Shown: piece by piece, positions 44,612-53,410 of the stretch
Layout: the number at the start of each line of letters is the position of its first letter
Position numbering within the stretch: the first letter of the stretch is position 1
Source of the DNA: Sphingopyxis microcysteis
GTDB lineage: Bacteria > Pseudomonadota > Alphaproteobacteria > Sphingomonadales > Sphingomonadaceae
Assembly: GCF_012274265.1 (NCBI RefSeq)
Contig: NZ_JAANYY010000003.1
Coordinates: forward strand, 62,001 to 126,000
Direction: 5' to 3'
DNA: 64,000 nucleotides
Position numbers and translations under genes: made by a program
The notes under the pieces: generated by a model
The model's database searches: none
The model's input: the letters and a program-made list of their open reading frames with translations, nothing else
Told to the model about the DNA's origin: nothing

Positions 44612-46879
44612 TCAGAAGGCCTGGGTCACGGCAACGCCCCACGTCCGCCGCGGGCGCGGCGCGGCGTAGCTCCACACCCCCTGCACGTCGTAGCCGATCG
44701 TCCAGCCCTTTTCATTGGCCAGATTTTTGCCGAACAGGCTGACCGTGGTCTGGTTGAACCGCGCGTTGATCGACGCATCGACCAGATACTGCCCATTGTT
44801 GCGCAGGTTCGGGTTGTTGAGGAAGGTGATCTCGTGCCCGCCGATATAATGGACGTCGCCGGCAATCCACGCCGATGCATTGCTGCCGATGTCGGCCTCA
44901 TAGATGCCGCCCAGGCTCCACGTCCATTTTGGCGCGCGGCGGATCTTCAGGAACGAGGCATCGACCGGCGTGCCGGTGCTGTAGATGTCCCCAAAGAAAT
45001 CCTTATATTTGGCGTCGAGATAGCCGAGGTTGCCGCTGAGCGTGAAGCCGTCGAACAGGCGCGCGGTCAGATCGAGCTCAACGCCCTTAAATTCTGCCGA
45101 AGACGCATTGATCGTGCGGTTCTCGCGCCCCGTTGAGGTTCCCGGCGCAGGGACGTCGAGATCCTGCTGCATATCCTTATATTTCATCAGGAACGCCGCA
45201 CCGTTCAGGCGCACGCGCCCGCCCGCGAACTCGGTCTTGAAACCGGCTTCGTAGTTGTCGAGCGTTTCGGGATCATAGGGAATCGTCGCCGCACCGATGG
45301 TTGCCGGACGGCCGTTGAATCCGCCACCGCGATAGCCGCGCGACCATAGGGCATAGACCATGGCTTCATCGGAAAGCTCGTAACGCAGCGAAACGCGCGG
45401 GGTGAATTTCTTCCAGCTTTCCTTGACCGGCGCGGCCATGACGATCGAACCCGGAAGCGTTGCAATCGGGTTTGCTTCGACCGTGGTGCCATAGATGAAA
45501 ACCGGCAGATCGTTGACGATGCTCGACTTCCTGTCCTTCGTGTAACGCGCGCCGACGGTCAGCGTCAGCCGGTCGAAAATCTCATAATCAGCCTCGCCAT
45601 AAATCGCCCATGACTTGTTGGTCTGCGTCACGTCTTGCGCACTGGTCAACAGCGGGGGACCGGCAAAGCCGATGTAGTTTTTGAGATTGATCGTGTAGCG
45701 GGAATCCCAAAGATAAGCGCCGAGGACGAAGGTTAGCGGACCGCTGCCACCCTTCGTCAGCCGCAGTTCATTGGTCGTCTGGCGCCAGCGCGCCGGGCGG
45801 TCGGTGTGATACAGCGTTTGCGGGCCTGCGTCGAAATCCTGATTGATCTCTTCGTCGGTTTTCAGCCAGCCGAAAATATAGTCGACCTGCATGTCGGAAC
45901 CGACGTCGTAGGTCGCCTTGGCGATCGCCATGTCGAGCTTGAACGTCGCATTGCGCTCCAGTCGTCCGTCGGAGACGCTGACATAGCGGTCGCCCGACGT
46001 CGGCACGCCGGGCGAAGGCGAGCATTGCGCGTACGCGACGCAGAACAGATCGGTCGGCCGATTGATCGCCAGTAGCTGCGGCGGATCCTGCTTGGTCTTT
46101 TGATGATCATAGCTCAGCTGGATATCGAGATTGTCGGTCGGCTCAAAAAGCAGCGCTGCGGACAGCGCATAGAATTTCGACCGCTGGCCCGGCTGGTCCT
46201 GGACGCGGTTGAAGATATAGCCGTCGGACTTTTCATAAGCGCCGCTGACCTTGACCGCGACATTCTCGGACAATCCGGTGCTGGCGACCCCCTCGATTTT
46301 CCAGGTGTCGAACCGGCCATAGGTCAAGCGCGCCTTGCCGGTGAGGTCATAGGTCGGTCGCGAGCGGGCGAGATTGATGACGCCGCCGGTGGCATTGCGG
46401 CCAAACAGCGTGCCCTGCGGTCCGCGGAGAACCTCGACCCGGTCGATATCGATCGCCTTCAGCAGGCTGCCCGAGCTTTGCCCGATATAGACATCGTCGA
46501 ACACCACGCCGACCGCGGGGTCGACCGATTTTTCGACGTCGGCAACGCCGATGCCGCGAATATAGACCGCGGCAACGCCGCCCGGCCCCTGCTGGGTATC
46601 GTCGATCACAATATTTGGCGATGAGTCGGCAAAATCGCGCACGTCGGAATCGAACCGCCGATCGAGCTCGCCGGCCGACAGCGCGCTGATCGAAGCAGGC
46701 ACGTCCTGCATGCTTTCTTCACGCTTGCGCGCGGTGACGACGATTTCTTCAAGCCCGCCGGACGATGCCGCTGACGCTTCGCCGCTCGCATCCTGTGCGC
46801 TCGCGGCCGATGCCGGACAGATTATCATTGCAGCGGTAGCGAGCAGGCTCGCGGTTTTGACGCGATCGGTCATGATCAT
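44612..46879 (-). CDS. TonB-dependent receptor, head of the catabolic operon
   Basis: 755 residues from ATG 46879 (GGGAGAG upstream; ATG 46873 is also possible). Signal peptide (TASLLATAAMIICPASAASA), TonB box-like EEIVVTARKREESMQDVPAS, plug with IDIDRVEVLRGPQGTLFGRN, and a barrel ending RRTWGVAVTQAF. A classical sphingomonad carbon-substrate receptor. It starts the minus-strand operon TonB-SDR-kinase-synthetase-TetR and sits across a 271-bp promoter region from the plus-strand operon, so the two arms are probably co-regulated. Confidence 0.93.
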   Translation of the reverse strand: MIMTDRVKTASLLATAAMIICPASAASAQDASGEASAASSGGLEEIVVTARKREESMQDVPASISALSAGELDRRFDSDVRDFADSSPNIVIDDTQQGPGGVAAVYIRGIGVADVEKSVDPAVGVVFDDVYIGQSSGSLLKAIDIDRVEVLRGPQGTLFGRNATGGVINLARSRPTYDLTGKARLTYGRFDTWKIEGVASTGLSENVAVKVSGAYEKSDGYIFNRVQDQPGQRSKFYALSAALLFEPTDNLDIQLSYDHQKTKQDPPQLLAINRPTDLFCVAYAQCSPSPGVPTSGDRYVSVSDGRLERNATFKLDMAIAKATYDVGSDMQVDYIFGWLKTDEEINQDFDAGPQTLYHTDRPARWRQTTNELRLTKGGSGPLTFVLGAYLWDSRYTINLKNYIGFAGPPLLTSAQDVTQTNKSWAIYGEADYEIFDRLTLTVGARYTKDRKSSIVNDLPVFIYGTTVEANPIATLPGSIVMAAPVKESWKKFTPRVSLRYELSDEAMVYALWSRGYRGGGFNGRPATIGAATIPYDPETLDNYEAGFKTEFAGGRVRLNGAAFLMKYKDMQQDLDVPAPGTSTGRENRTINASSAEFKGVELDLTARLFDGFTLSGNLGYLDAKYKDFFGDIYSTGTPVDASFLKIRRAPKWTWSLGGIYEADIGSNASAWIAGDVHYIGGHEITFLNNPNLRNNGQYLVDASINARFNQTTVSLFGKNLANEKGWTIGYDVQGVWSYAAPRPRRTWGVAVTQAF

Positions 46880-46966
46880 TTCTCTCCCATCGACGGGCGT
46901 ATGATTTTCTCGCGAATGCGGTGTGCGAATTTCGCGAGTCACGCTCCGGGGAGCAGATTGACGCAG

Positions 46967-46987
46967 TTGCTTGCTTTCGACAAGCAA
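46967..46987. promoter_or_regulatory. Palindrome TTGCTTG-n7-CAAGCAA in the divergent promoter region
   Basis: Perfect seven-base arms (46967-46973 and 46981-46987) 88 bp upstream of the TonB receptor ATG and about 165 bp upstream of the plus-strand SDR. Shares the TTGCT...AGCAA ends with 40421-40441. A looser CTTGTT...AACAAG pair lies at about 47085-47113 near the SDR start. Candidate TetR operator for the whole cluster. Confidence 0.5.
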
Positions 46988-47150
46988 ATTTTATCTCGAC
47001 GCGTTTCCCGATCGGATATTGGAGGTATATATATCTGTTTTATAAGTGTAATTATATCATTCAGCTCGTGGGTGAATATTGTTGCTTGTTCTCATCTAGT
47101 AAGTGTGTAACAAGATTCGCAACGATAATGACGAGTTGGGAGAGTGTGGA

Positions 47151-47903
47151 ATGGCAGGCCGGCTGAGCGGTAAGTCGGCGTTGATCTCGGGCGGCGCGAG
47201 CGGCCTGGGCGAAGCGCAAGCGATCCTTTATGCGCGCGAAGGCGCTTCGGTGTTGATCGGCGACGTGCAAGCAGAAAAGGGGCATGCGGTCGTCGCCGCG
47301 ATCGAAAGCGAAGGCGGCACGGCGGCCTTTATCCATCTCGACGTGAGCGATGCCGAAAATTGGGCCAAAGCCGTTGCCGATGCCGTTGCGCGGTTCGGCA
47401 AGCTGACGACCTTGGTCAACAACGCCGGCATCTTTCACCCCGGCGGGATCGTCGACGAAACACAGCAAGGCTGGGACCGCATGATCGCGATCAACCAGAC
47501 CGCGGTCTTTCTGGGCATGAAAGCCGCCGCGCCAGCGCTGCTCGCGTCGGGCAATGCGGCGATTGTCAACATCAGCTCGCTTTACGGCCTGATCGGCAGT
47601 CCGAACGCGATTTCCTACCACGCCTCGAAGGCTGCGGTGCGGGTTATGGGCAAGGCCGGGGCGCTCGAATTCGCCAAGCAGGGTATTCGGGTCAACACGA
47701 TCTTCCCCGGCCAGATCAAGACGCCGATCCTGGGCGACATCACCCCCGAACAGGACGCCGCCATCAAGGCATCGATCCCGATGGGCGTCGTCGGCGACCC
47801 GATGGATATCGCCTACGCCAGCCTGTACCTCGCCTCCGACGAAGCCAAATATGTGTCGGGTGCCGAACTGTGGGTCGATGGCGCCTGGTACGCGGGGCAA
47901 TGA
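47151..47903 (+). CDS. SDR family oxidoreductase, hydroxysteroid-dehydrogenase-like
   Basis: 250 residues from ATG 47151 with GGAG eight bases upstream; an upstream in-frame ATG is in the leader. SGGASGLG cofactor site with Asp in IGDVQ (NAD type), NNAG, Ser in NISSLYGLIG, YHASK. It resembles the 3beta/20beta-hydroxysteroid dehydrogenase branch (GRLSGKSALISGGASGLGEA). The first gene of the plus-strand arm of the cluster. It would oxidise a ring hydroxyl to the ketone needed by the Baeyer-Villiger enzyme, or a beta-hydroxyacyl-CoA. Confidence 0.9.
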   Translation: MAGRLSGKSALISGGASGLGEAQAILYAREGASVLIGDVQAEKGHAVVAAIESEGGTAAFIHLDVSDAENWAKAVADAVARFGKLTTLVNNAGIFHPGGIVDETQQGWDRMIAINQTAVFLGMKAAAPALLASGNAAIVNISSLYGLIGSPNAISYHASKAAVRVMGKAGALEFAKQGIRVNTIFPGQIKTPILGDITPEQDAAIKASIPMGVVGDPMDIAYASLYLASDEAKYVSGAELWVDGAWYAGQ

Positions 47904-47934
47904 TCGTGGCGGCGCGCGAAGGGATGAACCGCTG

Positions 47935-49227
47935 ATGGCTTGGGATTTTTCGACCGACCCCGAATTTCAGGCTCAACTCGACTGGATGGCCGCGTTCGTG
48001 CGCGCGGAGGTCGAGCCGCTCGACCTCGTATTTCGCGGGCCAGCAGACCCATTTGATCCGGCTGGCAAGGCGCGCAAGATCATGCGTCCGCTCCAGCAAA
48101 TCGTCAAAGAGCGAGGCCTATGGGCCTGTCATCTTGGCCCGGAACTTGGCGGCGCGGGATTCGGCCAGGTAAAGCTTGGCCTCATGAACGAAATCCTCGG
48201 ACGAAGCAGGTTTGCTCCGGTGGTGTTCGGAACGCAGGCGCCCGACACAGGCAATGCCGAGATCCTTGCCCGCTTCGGCACGGCAGAGCAGAAGGCGAAA
48301 TATCTCCAGCCGCTGCTCGATGGCGAAATCGTCTCCTGCTATTCGATGACCGAACCGCAGGCCGGCGCCGATCCCGGCGAATTCACCTGCCGGGCGCGGC
48401 TCGACGGCGACGAATGGGTGATCGACGGCGAAAAATGGTTCGCCAGCCACGCGTGCATCGCCGAATTCCTGATCGTCATGGTCATCACCGATCCGGACGT
48501 TCCGGTGCATCACGGGTCGACCATGCTGATCGTCCCGCACGACACGCCGGGGTTGGAAATCGTGCGCAACACCGCGGTGGGACCGAAGGACGAGATCGGC
48601 AGCGGCGTCCACGGCTATCTGCGCTTCACCGACTGCCGCGTGCCGGAGGCGAGCCGCCTCGGCCCGGTCGGCGAGGGATTCAAGGTCGCGCAATCACGTT
48701 TGGGCGGCGGCCGCATTCATCATGCGATGCGCACCGTCGGCATGCTCAACAAGGCGATGGACTATATGACCGAGCGCGTCGTTAGCCGCACCACCAAGGG
48801 CGAACGGCTGGCCGACAAGCAGATGGTCCAGGAAAAAATCGCCGACAGCTATACGCAGATCCTGCAATTCCGGCTGCACGTACTCTACGCCGCCTGGCTG
48901 CTCGACCGCGATCAGGCTTATACCCGACCCGTTCGGCGCGAGATCAGCGCGATCAAGGCAGCGATGCCCGGGGTGCTGAAGGACGTCGTCTATCGCGCGC
49001 TCCATCTTCACGGCTCGCTCGGCATGTCGAACGAAACCCCGCTGATGGATATGTGGCAATATGTCCCCGAAATGGGGATCGTCGACGGCCCGACCGAGGT
49101 CCACAAGGTCGGCGTCGCCAAGGACATCCTGCGCGACGTCGTCCCGTTCGATGGCCCCTTCCCCAGCTATCATGTGCCGACGCGGCTTGCCACGGCGCGC
49201 GCGAAATTTGCCGCCTACCTTGACTGA
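47935..49227 (+). CDS. Acyl-CoA dehydrogenase, ACAD10/11 type
   Basis: 430 residues from ATG 47935. The middle domain has APDTGNAEIL, CYSMTEPQAGADP and WFASHACIAEF; the C-terminal domain has RLGGGRIHHAMRTVG and LHGSLGMSNETPLM. These are the marks of the ACAD10/11 branch, whose human members are fused to an APH kinase and handle 4-hydroxyacyl-CoA after phosphorylation; bacterial LvaC is related. FAD-dependent, cytoplasmic. Here the kinase is a separate gene 4 kb away on the opposite strand, in the same cluster. That pairing supports a hydroxyacyl-CoA phosphorylation/elimination route. Confidence 0.92.
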   Translation: MAWDFSTDPEFQAQLDWMAAFVRAEVEPLDLVFRGPADPFDPAGKARKIMRPLQQIVKERGLWACHLGPELGGAGFGQVKLGLMNEILGRSRFAPVVFGTQAPDTGNAEILARFGTAEQKAKYLQPLLDGEIVSCYSMTEPQAGADPGEFTCRARLDGDEWVIDGEKWFASHACIAEFLIVMVITDPDVPVHHGSTMLIVPHDTPGLEIVRNTAVGPKDEIGSGVHGYLRFTDCRVPEASRLGPVGEGFKVAQSRLGGGRIHHAMRTVGMLNKAMDYMTERVVSRTTKGERLADKQMVQEKIADSYTQILQFRLHVLYAAWLLDRDQAYTRPVRREISAIKAAMPGVLKDVVYRALHLHGSLGMSNETPLMDMWQYVPEMGIVDGPTEVHKVGVAKDILRDVVPFDGPFPSYHVPTRLATARAKFAAYLD

Positions 49228-49252
49228 TGCGCTGCGGCGCAAGGAGCCCGAG

Positions 49253-49720
49253 ATGACCGAAGCCACCGACCTTGAACAGCGTCTCGACCGTGTCGAAAGC
49301 CGCTTTGCCATGCACGATCTGGTCAGCGATTATTGCCATGGTTTCGACAAGCGCGACTGGGACCGCTTCAGCGCGATCTGGTGGCCCGACGCGGTGTGGG
49401 ACATCGGCCCGCCCTTCGGCAAGTTCGAAGGCAGCGACGGCATCGCGCATGTCACCAAGGATATTCTCTGGCCCGCCTGGCTCGCGTCGAGCCACTTCAC
49501 CACCAATCTTGTGATCACCTTCGACAGCGATGACCGCGCGACCGGCGTGTGCGATGTCGATTGCATCGGCACGACTGCCGACGAACAGGCGCAAACGGTG
49601 AGTGCGAGCTATTTCGACATATTTGAGCGGCGTGGCGGGGTGTGGAAGATCGCGCACCGCAAGGTGAAGATGTATCACTTCAACCCGCTGCCCGGCGTCA
49701 CCTTGTCGCCCCCCGCATAG
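49253..49720 (+). CDS. SnoaL-like (NTF2 fold) protein related to LinA / scytalone dehydratase
   Basis: 155 residues from ATG 49253, AAGGAG six bases upstream. Small alpha+beta barrel. Alignable with the lindane dehydrochlorinase LinA along its length: HGFDKRDWDRFSAIWWPDA with Asp32, ILWPAWLASSHFTTNL with His81, and WKIAHRKVKMYHFNPLPG with Arg136. These correspond to the LinA catalytic Asp25, His73 and Arg129 as I recall them. It probably catalyses a proton-abstraction step (dehydration, isomerisation or HX elimination) in the cluster pathway; lindane activity itself is not implied. Confidence 0.85.
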   Translation: MTEATDLEQRLDRVESRFAMHDLVSDYCHGFDKRDWDRFSAIWWPDAVWDIGPPFGKFEGSDGIAHVTKDILWPAWLASSHFTTNLVITFDSDDRATGVCDVDCIGTTADEQAQTVSASYFDIFERRGGVWKIAHRKVKMYHFNPLPGVTLSPPA

Positions 49721-49728
49721 GAGCATTT

Positions 49729-50532
49729 ATGGCCTATCTCGACACCGACGACGGCGGGCGCGTCTATTATGAACATCACCGCGCGGCCAAATTGCCGACC
49801 GTGCTGATCCACGGCTGGGGCATGTCGGGCGACTATTGGGCATCGGCGGTCGAAGCGTTGATGGCGGGCGGGCATGGCGCGATGGTCGTCGATCACCGCG
49901 GCTGTGGCCGTTCCGATCGCGACTTTGCCGACATGTCGATCGATGCGATCGCGCGCGATGTCGCGGCGATCGTCGAGCGCTGCGGCGCATCGCGCGTCGT
50001 GCTCAACGGCTGGTCGCTCGGCGGCGCGGTTGCCGTCGCCGCGGCCGAATTGCTGGGCGATCGCGTCGCAGGCCTGATCCTGACCTGTGGCGCATCGCCG
50101 CGTTATGTGCAGGGTGACGGCTTTCCGCATGGCGGCCTGCCCGAAGACGTGCTCGGCATCGGCGCTGCGATCACCGCCGACCGCCCCGGCTTTTTCCGCG
50201 CCCTCGCCGAGGGCGCCTCGGGCGAAGGCGCGAGCGAGGCGATGATCGGCTGGGTCGAGCGCGGCTTCCTCGCCACCGGCCCGCGCGCGAGCGAGACGCT
50301 GGCCGGGCTGGCAACGCTCGACCAGCGCGACCTGCTCGCGTCCTTCGCCTTTCCCGTGCTATCGATCGGCGGCTCCAAGGATAGCATCGCCGATCCGGCG
50401 ATCGCCGGTTTCGCCGCAAACTGCGCCGCGAACGGCACGCTGCTCACGATGGACACCGGTCACTCGCCGCAACTGGAAAATCCGTCCGCCTATAATGAGG
50501 CGCTGCTCGACTTCGTGAGGACGCTTGCCTGA
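49729..50532 (+). CDS. Alpha/beta hydrolase (candidate lactone or ester hydrolase)
   Basis: 267 residues from ATG 49729, eight bases after the previous stop. Oxyanion-hole segment IHGWGMSGDYW, nucleophile elbow NGWSLGG with Ser, acid probably in GGSKDSIADP and His in DTGHSPQLENP. A standard esterase/lactonase fold without signal peptide. Next to a Baeyer-Villiger system the expected job is opening the lactone or ester made by the monooxygenase. It overlaps the reductase gene by one base (TGATG). Confidence 0.9.
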   Translation: MAYLDTDDGGRVYYEHHRAAKLPTVLIHGWGMSGDYWASAVEALMAGGHGAMVVDHRGCGRSDRDFADMSIDAIARDVAAIVERCGASRVVLNGWSLGGAVAVAAAELLGDRVAGLILTCGASPRYVQGDGFPHGGLPEDVLGIGAAITADRPGFFRALAEGASGEGASEAMIGWVERGFLATGPRASETLAGLATLDQRDLLASFAFPVLSIGGSKDSIADPAIAGFAANCAANGTLLTMDTGHSPQLENPSAYNEALLDFVRTLA

Positions 50533-51677
50533 TGACCACCGCACCGCTCGATGATCTCGCCGCCCTGCTCGCCCCGCTCCACGCCCCCTTCACGTGCAAG
50601 TCGCTGAAGGCACCGAACCGTTTCTGCATGGCGCCCATGTCGCGCTATTTCGCGCCCGGCGGGGTGCTGACCGACGACGGTGCCGAATATTACCGCCGCC
50701 GTGCTGCAGCCGGGATCGGCACGATCATTACCGAAGGGACGGGCGTCGCCATCGACCATACGGTGGCCGCGGACACCGTGCCGCTTTTCGCGGGCGACGA
50801 ACCACTTGCGGGTTGGCAGGCCGCGGTTGATGCCGTCCATGCCGAAGGCGGCATGTTTGTCCCGCAATTGTGGCACGTCGGTGGCTGCATCGATTTCAAC
50901 TATCCCGACGCACCACATGCCGAGTTGGTCAGCCCGTCGGGTTTTGCCGGTCCCGACGTTCCCGGTGGCCGCGCGATGACCGACCGCGATATCGCCGACA
51001 CCATCGCCGCCTTTGCCGAATCGGCGCGGGCGGCCAAAGCGATTGGCTGCGATGCGATCGAGCTGCATGGCGCGCATGGCTATATTTTCGACCAGTTTTT
51101 CTGGGACAGGACCAACCTGCGCAGCGATCGCTATGGCGGCCCCGACATCGCCGACCGCGCCACCTTCGCCGCCGAGGTGATCGCGGCGTGCCGCGCCGCG
51201 GTTGGCGACGATTTCGCGATCATTTTCCGCGTGTCGCAGTGGAAGACCTATGATTATGACGTGAAGCTCGCGCGCGACCCCGACGAGATGCATCGCTGGC
51301 TCGACCCGCTGGCGCGCGCCGGGGTCGACATCTTCCACGCTTCGCAGCGCCGCTTCTGGGAGCCCGAATATGCGGGCGATCCCAAGAATCTGGGCGGGTG
51401 GATCAAGGAAGTGACCGGAAAGCCGGTGATCACCGTCGGATCGATCGGGATGGACCGCGACCTGATGCAGGACTTTGTCGAGGGCATTTCATCGCCGATG
51501 CTCGGGCGCCTGGAGGATCTGGTCGCGATGTTCGAACGCGGCGAATTCGACCTCGTCGCGCTTGGCCGCGTTCTCCTTGCCGATCCCAATTGGTTGGAGA
51601 AGGTCGAACAGCGCCGCATCGATGAGCTGACGCCTTATGACCGCGCGACCGCGCTTCAGCAGTATGAGCATGGTTGA
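50532..51677 (+). CDS. Old Yellow Enzyme-type NADH:flavin oxidoreductase
   Basis: 381 residues. FMN TIM barrel with MAPMSRYFAPGG, LWHVGG, HGAHGYIFDQFFWDRTNLRS and DRYGG, all usual. It reduces the C=C bond of an alpha,beta-unsaturated ketone or 2-enoyl compound. Single domain, without the [4Fe-4S]/FAD extension of 2,4-dienoyl-CoA reductases, so the enone reductase function is likelier. Last gene of the plus-strand arm; convergent with the sulfatase gene that follows. Confidence 0.92.
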   Translation: MTTAPLDDLAALLAPLHAPFTCKSLKAPNRFCMAPMSRYFAPGGVLTDDGAEYYRRRAAAGIGTIITEGTGVAIDHTVAADTVPLFAGDEPLAGWQAAVDAVHAEGGMFVPQLWHVGGCIDFNYPDAPHAELVSPSGFAGPDVPGGRAMTDRDIADTIAAFAESARAAKAIGCDAIELHGAHGYIFDQFFWDRTNLRSDRYGGPDIADRATFAAEVIAACRAAVGDDFAIIFRVSQWKTYDYDVKLARDPDEMHRWLDPLARAGVDIFHASQRRFWEPEYAGDPKNLGGWIKEVTGKPVITVGSIGMDRDLMQDFVEGISSPMLGRLEDLVAMFERGEFDLVALGRVLLADPNWLEKVEQRRIDELTPYDRATALQQYEHG

Positions 51678-51762
51678 AACGACCCGCATAAGGTCGGCAT
51701 AGCCCATACGGACGGATTGCAGTCCGGCGCTGGCCTTCACGATTTGGCCCGCGCCAGCCCGC

Positions 51763-53397
51763 TCAGTTGGCCCAGTAGATATAGTCCTGCCCGTCGCGCC
51801 ACGGCGCGTTCAGCGGCACGTCGATGCGCACCGGGCCCTCGATCAGGCCCGGCCAGATCGGTTTCGCCATGCCCTTGTTCTGCGCCTCGATCAGCGCGCG
51901 CAGCGCCGCGACGCGCTGCGGGTCGCTCGCGGCGAGATCCTTTTGTTCGGTCGGATCCGTCGCGAGATTGTAGAGCCGCGCCTTTTCGGGGCGCTTGGTC
52001 ACCTGCAATTTCCAGTCGCCCGCACGCACCGCGCGGTAATCGCCCGACCGCCAGAACATCGCGGCACGGCTGGCCGGACCCGCGAGGATATTCTCGCTGT
52101 CGATGGTCCGGTCGCGCGGCACCGCGGCGCCCGCCGCCGCCGCAATCGTCGAAAAGATGTCGAGATGGCCGGTCACGTCGGCGCGCTGTGTTCCGGGTGC
52201 GATGCCGCCCGGCCAGCGCATGAACAGGGGCGTGCGGATGCCGCCTTCGAAAAAGGTCGCCTTCCAGCCGCGGAAAGGCGCGTTCAGCCGCTCGATCCCG
52301 TTATACCACGCGCCGCCATTGTCGCTGGTGAAGATGACGAGCGTATCGTCATCGATCCCCTGTTCCTTCAGCTTGGCCATGACGTCGCCGATCCGCCGAT
52401 CGAGCTGGGCGATCATGGCGCCATAGACGCGCGTCTTGTGATCCTTGATCTGCGACAACCGGTCATAATCGGCCTTGGTCGCCTGCAATGGCGTGTGCGG
52501 CGCGTTGAACGCGAGGTACAGGAAGAAAGGTCGATTGCGGTTCGCTTCGATCGTCTTCATCGCCTCCTCGGCGAAATAGTCGGTCATATGGCCGCGCGGG
52601 TAAAAGCGCTTGCTGCTGTTGAAGGTCACCGCGTGGCGCAGATTGGCCCACAGGAAGCGGTCGATCGGATCCCATGGCAGTTTGGCATTGACGACCCCGG
52701 GATCATCCTCGCGCATGAACATCGCGCCGCCCGCCAGCACGGCGAGGCTTTCGTCGAAACCCTGCGCCTCCGGCCGCAACGCGGGCGCTTCGCCCAGATG
52801 CCATTTGCCGATGTGCAGCGTGTGGTACCCCGCCGCCTTCACCGCTTCGGCAATCGTCACCTCGCTCGCGGGAACCCCCATATCGGGATAGTCGGGGATG
52901 TCGGGGGCGATCAGATCCTTGTGAAAAATCGCCTTTAGCGGCCCGACGCCTTCGCCATGCGCCAAATTTTCGGCGAACTGGACCGGCACCGCGGTAAATT
53001 CGAAGCCGAAGCGCGTCGGATAGCGCCCCGTCATCATCGCGGCGCGCGAGGGCGAGCAGGTGGCGTTGGCGGCATAGGCGGTGGTGAAATTCACCCCCTC
53101 GCGCGCCAAGGCGTCGATGTTCGGCGTCTTGACGATCCCGCCCGCGACGCCGCCGCCGTTCAGGCTGATGTCGTTATAGCCAAGGTCATCGGCGACGATC
53201 AGGATGATGTTGGGCGGGCGCTTGCCCGCAGGTGGCGTCGCCGGTCCCTGCTGCCACGCGACCGGCTGGTTCGGCTGCACCGGGTCGCGCCAGTCCTGCA
53301 GGATGCCGGGCAGGCGGTATTTGTTCGACTCGAATGCGAAATAGCCGCCGACACCCAGCGCCGCGATAGCCCCCAATGCGATCCATCTTTTCTTCAT
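51763..53397 (-). CDS. Sulfatase (arylsulfatase family), membrane-anchored
   Basis: 544 residues from ATG 53397 with GGTGGGGG upstream. One N-terminal hydrophobic span (residues 4-22) without an obvious cleavage site suggests a periplasmic anchor. Metal-binding ADDLGYND at about 69-76. The formylglycine signature CSPSR starts at Cys114. GKWHLGE, TSDNGGAWYN and GGIRTPLFMRWPGG continue the family pattern. It hydrolyses sulfate esters after Cys114 is oxidised to formylglycine; a maturing enzyme is encoded next door. It ends 85 bp after the convergent reductase. Confidence 0.93.
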   Translation of the reverse strand: MKKRWIALGAIAALGVGGYFAFESNKYRLPGILQDWRDPVQPNQPVAWQQGPATPPAGKRPPNIILIVADDLGYNDISLNGGGVAGGIVKTPNIDALAREGVNFTTAYAANATCSPSRAAMMTGRYPTRFGFEFTAVPVQFAENLAHGEGVGPLKAIFHKDLIAPDIPDYPDMGVPASEVTIAEAVKAAGYHTLHIGKWHLGEAPALRPEAQGFDESLAVLAGGAMFMREDDPGVVNAKLPWDPIDRFLWANLRHAVTFNSSKRFYPRGHMTDYFAEEAMKTIEANRNRPFFLYLAFNAPHTPLQATKADYDRLSQIKDHKTRVYGAMIAQLDRRIGDVMAKLKEQGIDDDTLVIFTSDNGGAWYNGIERLNAPFRGWKATFFEGGIRTPLFMRWPGGIAPGTQRADVTGHLDIFSTIAAAAGAAVPRDRTIDSENILAGPASRAAMFWRSGDYRAVRAGDWKLQVTKRPEKARLYNLATDPTEQKDLAASDPQRVAALRALIEAQNKGMAKPIWPGLIEGPVRIDVPLNAPWRDGQDYIYWAN

Positions 53398-53410
53398 GGC
53401 AACCCCCACC

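Noticed and set aside
49253..49720. A true linA gene for lindane breakdown
   Set aside because: Similarity is clear but moderate, and no other lin gene or IS6100-type element is near; only the fold and catalytic residues are shared.
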